Source: a virus. Taken from it: a DNA stretch of 64,000 nucleotides. A program made the translations under genes and the position numbers. The stretch covers positions 1 to 64,000 of IMG/VR virus record IMGVR_UViG_3300031772_000022; one strand, 5' to 3'. Numbering within the stretch: position 1 is the stretch's first letter; the number at the start of each line of letters is the position of its first letter. The notes under the pieces were generated by a model. That model was not told the DNA's origin and ran no database searches. It saw only the letters and a list, made by a program, of their open reading frames with translations. Below are positions 61,453 to 64,000 of the stretch, piece by piece.

Positions 61453-62229
61453 CTAGTCCTCTTTCGAGTAACACCCGTCGGGTCCCCTGAGTTGACGATG
61501 GGTGGCTTCGGAGATCTTTTGACGAACTTCGTCGGAATGAGTTCTTCCTTTGAAGGAATTTCCCATCCGTTCTCTAGCCTCTTCACTCATGTTTCTGGCA
61601 GCTTCAAGAAGCTTCTCTTTTCTTTCCGGTGAAAGACGCTTCCCGCGATTGGCGTCCGCGATTTTCTTCACCACTTCAGGAGTCTTTGCACGTAAACCAG
61701 CCATCACAAACTTGGAGATCATTTCAGGACTGCGAGAACGATTACGGGCTGCAATGCTCTCACCGTTTTTCTTCGCAGACGCGCTGATCTTCGCCCGGGT
61801 TTCTTCACTAAGAGGTTTACCCTTACGTAAAGAAGATAGGTAAGCACGTCGGTCTGAAGTCATACTCTTTTTGGTGGCCGCCGAAAGCTTCTCCCGAGTA
61901 GTCAAGGAGTTCGATGAGGTGGCAGTGCCACCCTTCATTAAATTAAACCCAAACTGCGGAACCCAAGAAGAGAAAGACCTGATCCAGTCTTTCTCCGCCT
62001 CGTTCGCCTCCTCAAGTGAAGAACAGACCTCGAGGACCTTGTGGTTGAACGCGTCTTTCCCGTACTTGCGGATCGCGTTCCAGAAATGAGCACATCCGCG
62101 CCCTATTCTTGTCTTCGCGTTCTTCAAGTGCTGGTTCCATCGCTTCATCATCGTGAGCTTTGTCAACCCGATGTAGCAGCGACCAGTCTCCGTATGTATG
62201 TGGCGATATATTGTCCAGCGGAGTTCCAT
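61453..62229 (-). CDS. GIY-YIG homing-type endonuclease with NUMOD repeats
   Basis: 258 residues. The GIY-YIG domain covers about residues 1-100 (LRWTIYRHIHTE, GRCYIGLTKLTMMKRWNQH, AIRKYGKDAFNHKVLEV). NUMOD3-like DNA-binding helices follow (GKPLSEETRAKISASAK, GKRLSPERKEKLLEAAR, GRTHSDEVRQKISEATH). Unlike its paralogue at 20209-21123 there is no C-terminal zinc finger. The second half of the gene is visibly richer in A and T than its neighbours, which suggests recent arrival. It stands between the actin-like gene and the Pro/Ala-rich gene, in the same direction. It ends in TAG. Confidence 0.88.
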   Translation of the reverse strand: MELRWTIYRHIHTETGRCYIGLTKLTMMKRWNQHLKNAKTRIGRGCAHFWNAIRKYGKDAFNHKVLEVCSSLEEANEAEKDWIRSFSSWVPQFGFNLMKGGTATSSNSLTTREKLSAATKKSMTSDRRAYLSSLRKGKPLSEETRAKISASAKKNGESIAARNRSRSPEMISKFVMAGLRAKTPEVVKKIADANRGKRLSPERKEKLLEAARNMSEEARERMGNSFKGRTHSDEVRQKISEATHRQLRGPDGCYSKED

Positions 62230-62262
62230 ATGGACACTCTACCAGACCAATATTCGTAAACG

Positions 62263-63264
62263 TCAGTCCTCCATTTGGCTCAGCACGAGAAGCCCGGTGG
62301 CGACGGCCGTCATAGGGTCTCCGGCAGGCCTGACCTCTGAGATCTGGATGGGAAAACGGTCGCGCTTCTCTTCGAAACGTTCCTGGAACTTTTCGAGGAA
62401 CCCGCCGGCTAGGGAGGTGCCGCCGGAGACGATGATCGGGATGGGCTTGGGGACGAGAAGCTCACTCTTGACCTTCACGAACTGGGCTATGATGTTGTCG
62501 ATCGTGTAGTCGATGAGGGTCGACACAAAGAGGGCTATGGCCTCCTCACTCCGATCCTTCGGCTTCGTAATGTCGATGCCCGACTCCTTGAGAGAGCACA
62601 TCTTGGCCTTCGTGGACCCGACGGCCTTGGCAGCGCCATTGTCGATCCAGTCACCCCCGCGGCCAAGAGAGAACTCGAGGGCCGACATGGCGTTGAACGC
62701 CAGGCAGACGTTCGTCATGCCCGAACCATAAGAGATGCCGAGACCGCAGAAGTTCTCGGCCGTGCACTCGGAGAAGATGATGGCGAGGGCCTCGTTCGCG
62801 GGCTCAGCGTCGTAGCCGAGCTCCTTGACGATCTTCCCGAGGATCGCGGCGTGGTATGTCACGTCCGAACCCCCGACGTCGACCGCGGCGGACGGAACCG
62901 AATAGCAGCATTTTTCCCCGGGCTTCTTCGGCTCGCCGAGAATCTGCTTCATCATGAGAGAGATGATCGTCTGGGCGTCGAGCTCGCCGGCGGAGATGAG
63001 GCCGCCCTGGAGCGGACGGCGGGCCTCCCGGTTGAGAAGGTTGGCGGTGTTCAGCGCGTCGTCCCCGACGACGATGAGCTTTCCGTCCACCTCGGCGAAG
63101 GCCGTGTTCGAGAGCTTCAGCATGCGCTTGTGCTCAGGGGGCAGATCGATGAACGCATCCCGGACGCGGGCCGTGGTGACCTTCTTCCCAGATCGCCTAG
63201 CGGAGACAAAGTTCATCGTCCCGCAGTCCAGGCCCACTCCGCAATCCTCCGGCAATTTGCTCAT
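62263..63264 (-). CDS. actin-family (ParM/Alp-like) filament ATPase
   Basis: 333 residues. Actin/Hsp70-fold landmarks are in order: phosphate 1 loop (GVGLDCGTMNFVSA, residues about 9-22), a connect-1-type segment (SVPSAAVDVGG), phosphate 2 (FCGLGISYGSGMTNVCLAF, about 170-188) and the adenosine motif (IPIIVSGGTSLAGGF, about 276-290). The length matches ParM, Alp and crenactin-like proteins. There is no membrane-targeting helix as in MreB or FtsA. Phage actins and tubulins centre, partition or transport phage DNA in the cell; which of these applies is unknown. No partner DNA-binding protein (ParR-like) is evident nearby. A hairpin lies in its leader. Confidence 0.82.
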   Translation of the reverse strand: MSKLPEDCGVGLDCGTMNFVSARRSGKKVTTARVRDAFIDLPPEHKRMLKLSNTAFAEVDGKLIVVGDDALNTANLLNREARRPLQGGLISAGELDAQTIISLMMKQILGEPKKPGEKCCYSVPSAAVDVGGSDVTYHAAILGKIVKELGYDAEPANEALAIIFSECTAENFCGLGISYGSGMTNVCLAFNAMSALEFSLGRGGDWIDNGAAKAVGSTKAKMCSLKESGIDITKPKDRSEEAIALFVSTLIDYTIDNIIAQFVKVKSELLVPKPIPIIVSGGTSLAGGFLEKFQERFEEKRDRFPIQISEVRPAGDPMTAVATGLLVLSQMED

Positions 63265-63279
63265 TTGAAAGTCTCCGTA

Positions 63280-63295
63280 TCTGTCTTACGACAGA
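63280..63295 (-). promoter_or_regulatory. hairpin in the leader of the actin-like gene
   Basis: TCTGTC, loop GTAA, GACAGA on the minus strand: a six-base-pair stem closed by a GNRA-type tetraloop, extendable by a few pairs with one bulge. It lies between the stop of the 207-residue gene (63311) and the actin ATG (63264). It could be a weak terminator, an mRNA-processing site or a leader element. Confidence 0.45.
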
Positions 63296-63310
63296 ATACC
63301 CTACCCGGCG

Positions 63311-63934
63311 TCAGGGCTTCTTGCGCATCTTCCGGAGGGCGTCGACGCTCGAGCCCACGTCGGTCTGCACCTCCCCCTCCTGAACCTTGATGTTCGCCTG
63401 CGCGTCGTCCGGGACGATCTTCGTGGGTATGAACATCGGATCGGCCCCGCGGGCCGAGGGAGAGTACTCGTGAGCCTGGACGGAGCCTGGCCTGTATGGA
63501 ACGACGGCCGGAGCGGGCATGGCCTGGATCGACTTGTTGATCTGGTCCATTCCCGCCGGGACGGCCCCCGCGAGCCCCGTCATCATCCTCATGAGCTCCT
63601 CCTGGTTCTTGAGGAACCTGTCGAAGGACTCCTGGGACACCGGAACGCCGGACACGGCCGGCGTGTCGATTCTCGACTGCGAGACCGGGGGAGACGGGTC
63701 CTGAGGGACCAGGGCCGACGGGGGTTGGCGAACGGACATGACGGAGGAAGGAGGCTGGCCCTGAACGTACTGCTTGTCCGCCCGGACCCACCTCTTGGCC
63801 TCGAGGCTTCGGGCGTCGTTCGATTGTGCCCAGGAGTCAGCGCGGACAGTGCAAGAGCCCTTCGCAGGCAGGAGAATTCCGAGGTCCTCCACAGTCAGGC
63901 TCGTGGAGAGCAGGTTGGTTATCTTGTAGAGCAT
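63311..63934 (-). CDS. small virion-region protein of unknown function
   Basis: 207 residues. The ATG at 63934 overlaps the previous stop as TGATG; a TTG one codon upstream is not needed. A folded N-terminal part of about 45 residues (LSTSLTVEDLGILLPAKGSC, TVRADSWAQSN) is followed by a Pro/Ser-rich linker. A helix (SQESFDRFLKNQEELMRMMT) and a flexible acidic C-terminus (KVQEGEVQTDVGSSVDALRK) complete it. It precedes the actin-like gene. A structural or scaffold role is suggested only by context. Confidence 0.6.
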   Translation of the reverse strand: MLYKITNLLSTSLTVEDLGILLPAKGSCTVRADSWAQSNDARSLEAKRWVRADKQYVQGQPPSSVMSVRQPPSALVPQDPSPPVSQSRIDTPAVSGVPVSQESFDRFLKNQEELMRMMTGLAGAVPAGMDQINKSIQAMPAPAVVPYRPGSVQAHEYSPSARGADPMFIPTKIVPDDAQANIKVQEGEVQTDVGSSVDALRKMRKKP

Positions 63935-64000
63935 CAACTCAGACGCCTCGCGAGGAGTTCCTCAAGCTCAGGGACGAAGTTTTCGACCATGACCTTCTCG
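63934..64000 (-). CDS. gene incomplete at the right edge (C-terminus only)
   Basis: The last 21 codons are visible (ENFVPELEELLARRLS then TGA), an amphipathic helix. The stop overlaps the next start as TGATG, so the frame is almost certainly a real translated gene. Identity unknown. Confidence 0.55.
   Translation of the reverse strand, partial: EKVMVENFVPELEELLARRLS

Overview
The window is part of the late (virion) region of a large contractile-tailed bacteriophage, a myovirus-type Caudoviricetes and probably a jumbo phage. It is GC-rich and almost gapless: the longest stretch without a gene is about 135 bases, and many neighbours overlap as ATGA or TGATG. I saw no tRNA, rRNA, CRISPR array, terminase, portal or capsid gene. 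The host cannot be read from the sequence. Ordinary TGA, TAA and TAG stops are all used at gene ends, so I see no general stop-codon reassignment.

Layout. Nearly everything is on the minus strand, so transcription reads from right to left. From 64.0 to 54.2 kb come a partial gene, a small virion-like protein, an actin-family ATPase, a GIY-YIG endonuclease, two tail-linked proteins (one a possible tail terminator), an FmdB-like zinc-ribbon protein and a giant 1684-residue tail sheath. From 54.2 to 48.5 kb lies a mixed-strand island of non-structural genes: an HNH endonuclease, a 2OG-Fe(II) oxygenase, an SF2 helicase, a DUF932-like protein, a nucleoside-hydrolase-family protein and small unknowns. 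It also holds several inverted repeats at or near gene starts. From 48.4 to 38.1 kb come a small phage protein, an AAA+ ATPase, several small charged or glutamine-rich proteins, the tail tube, two tail-assembly-chaperone-like genes and the tape measure. From 38.1 to 14.0 kb is the baseplate: two paralogous connector-domain proteins (one with a possible lytic domain), a gpD/gp27-like hub, a gp5/gpV-like spike, a three-repeat hydrophobic protein, several very large beta-rich proteins, a gp25-like wedge protein, a baseplate J-like protein and a gpI-like protein. A second GIY-YIG gene interrupts this block. From 14.0 kb to the left edge come a collagen-like fibre and two enormous beta-rich adhesin-like proteins.

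How the parts fit. Tube, sheath, tape measure, hub, spike and wedge proteins together form a complete contractile injection machine. A 1187-residue tape measure would suit a tail of very roughly 180 nm.

The most unusual content is a histidine-rich repeat that I do not recognise, called here the NAH repeat. It is about 43 residues long and has a helix ending in N-A-H, then G-V-H, then D and N positions. I count about 39 copies in three different genes, always in multiples of three (one block is about 128 residues). Several blocks interrupt otherwise recognisable beta domains, including one inside the tail sheath. The same window has a giant reading frame cut by a single amber codon in the middle of a LamG-like domain, and a small gene that makes sense only after a -1 frame change.
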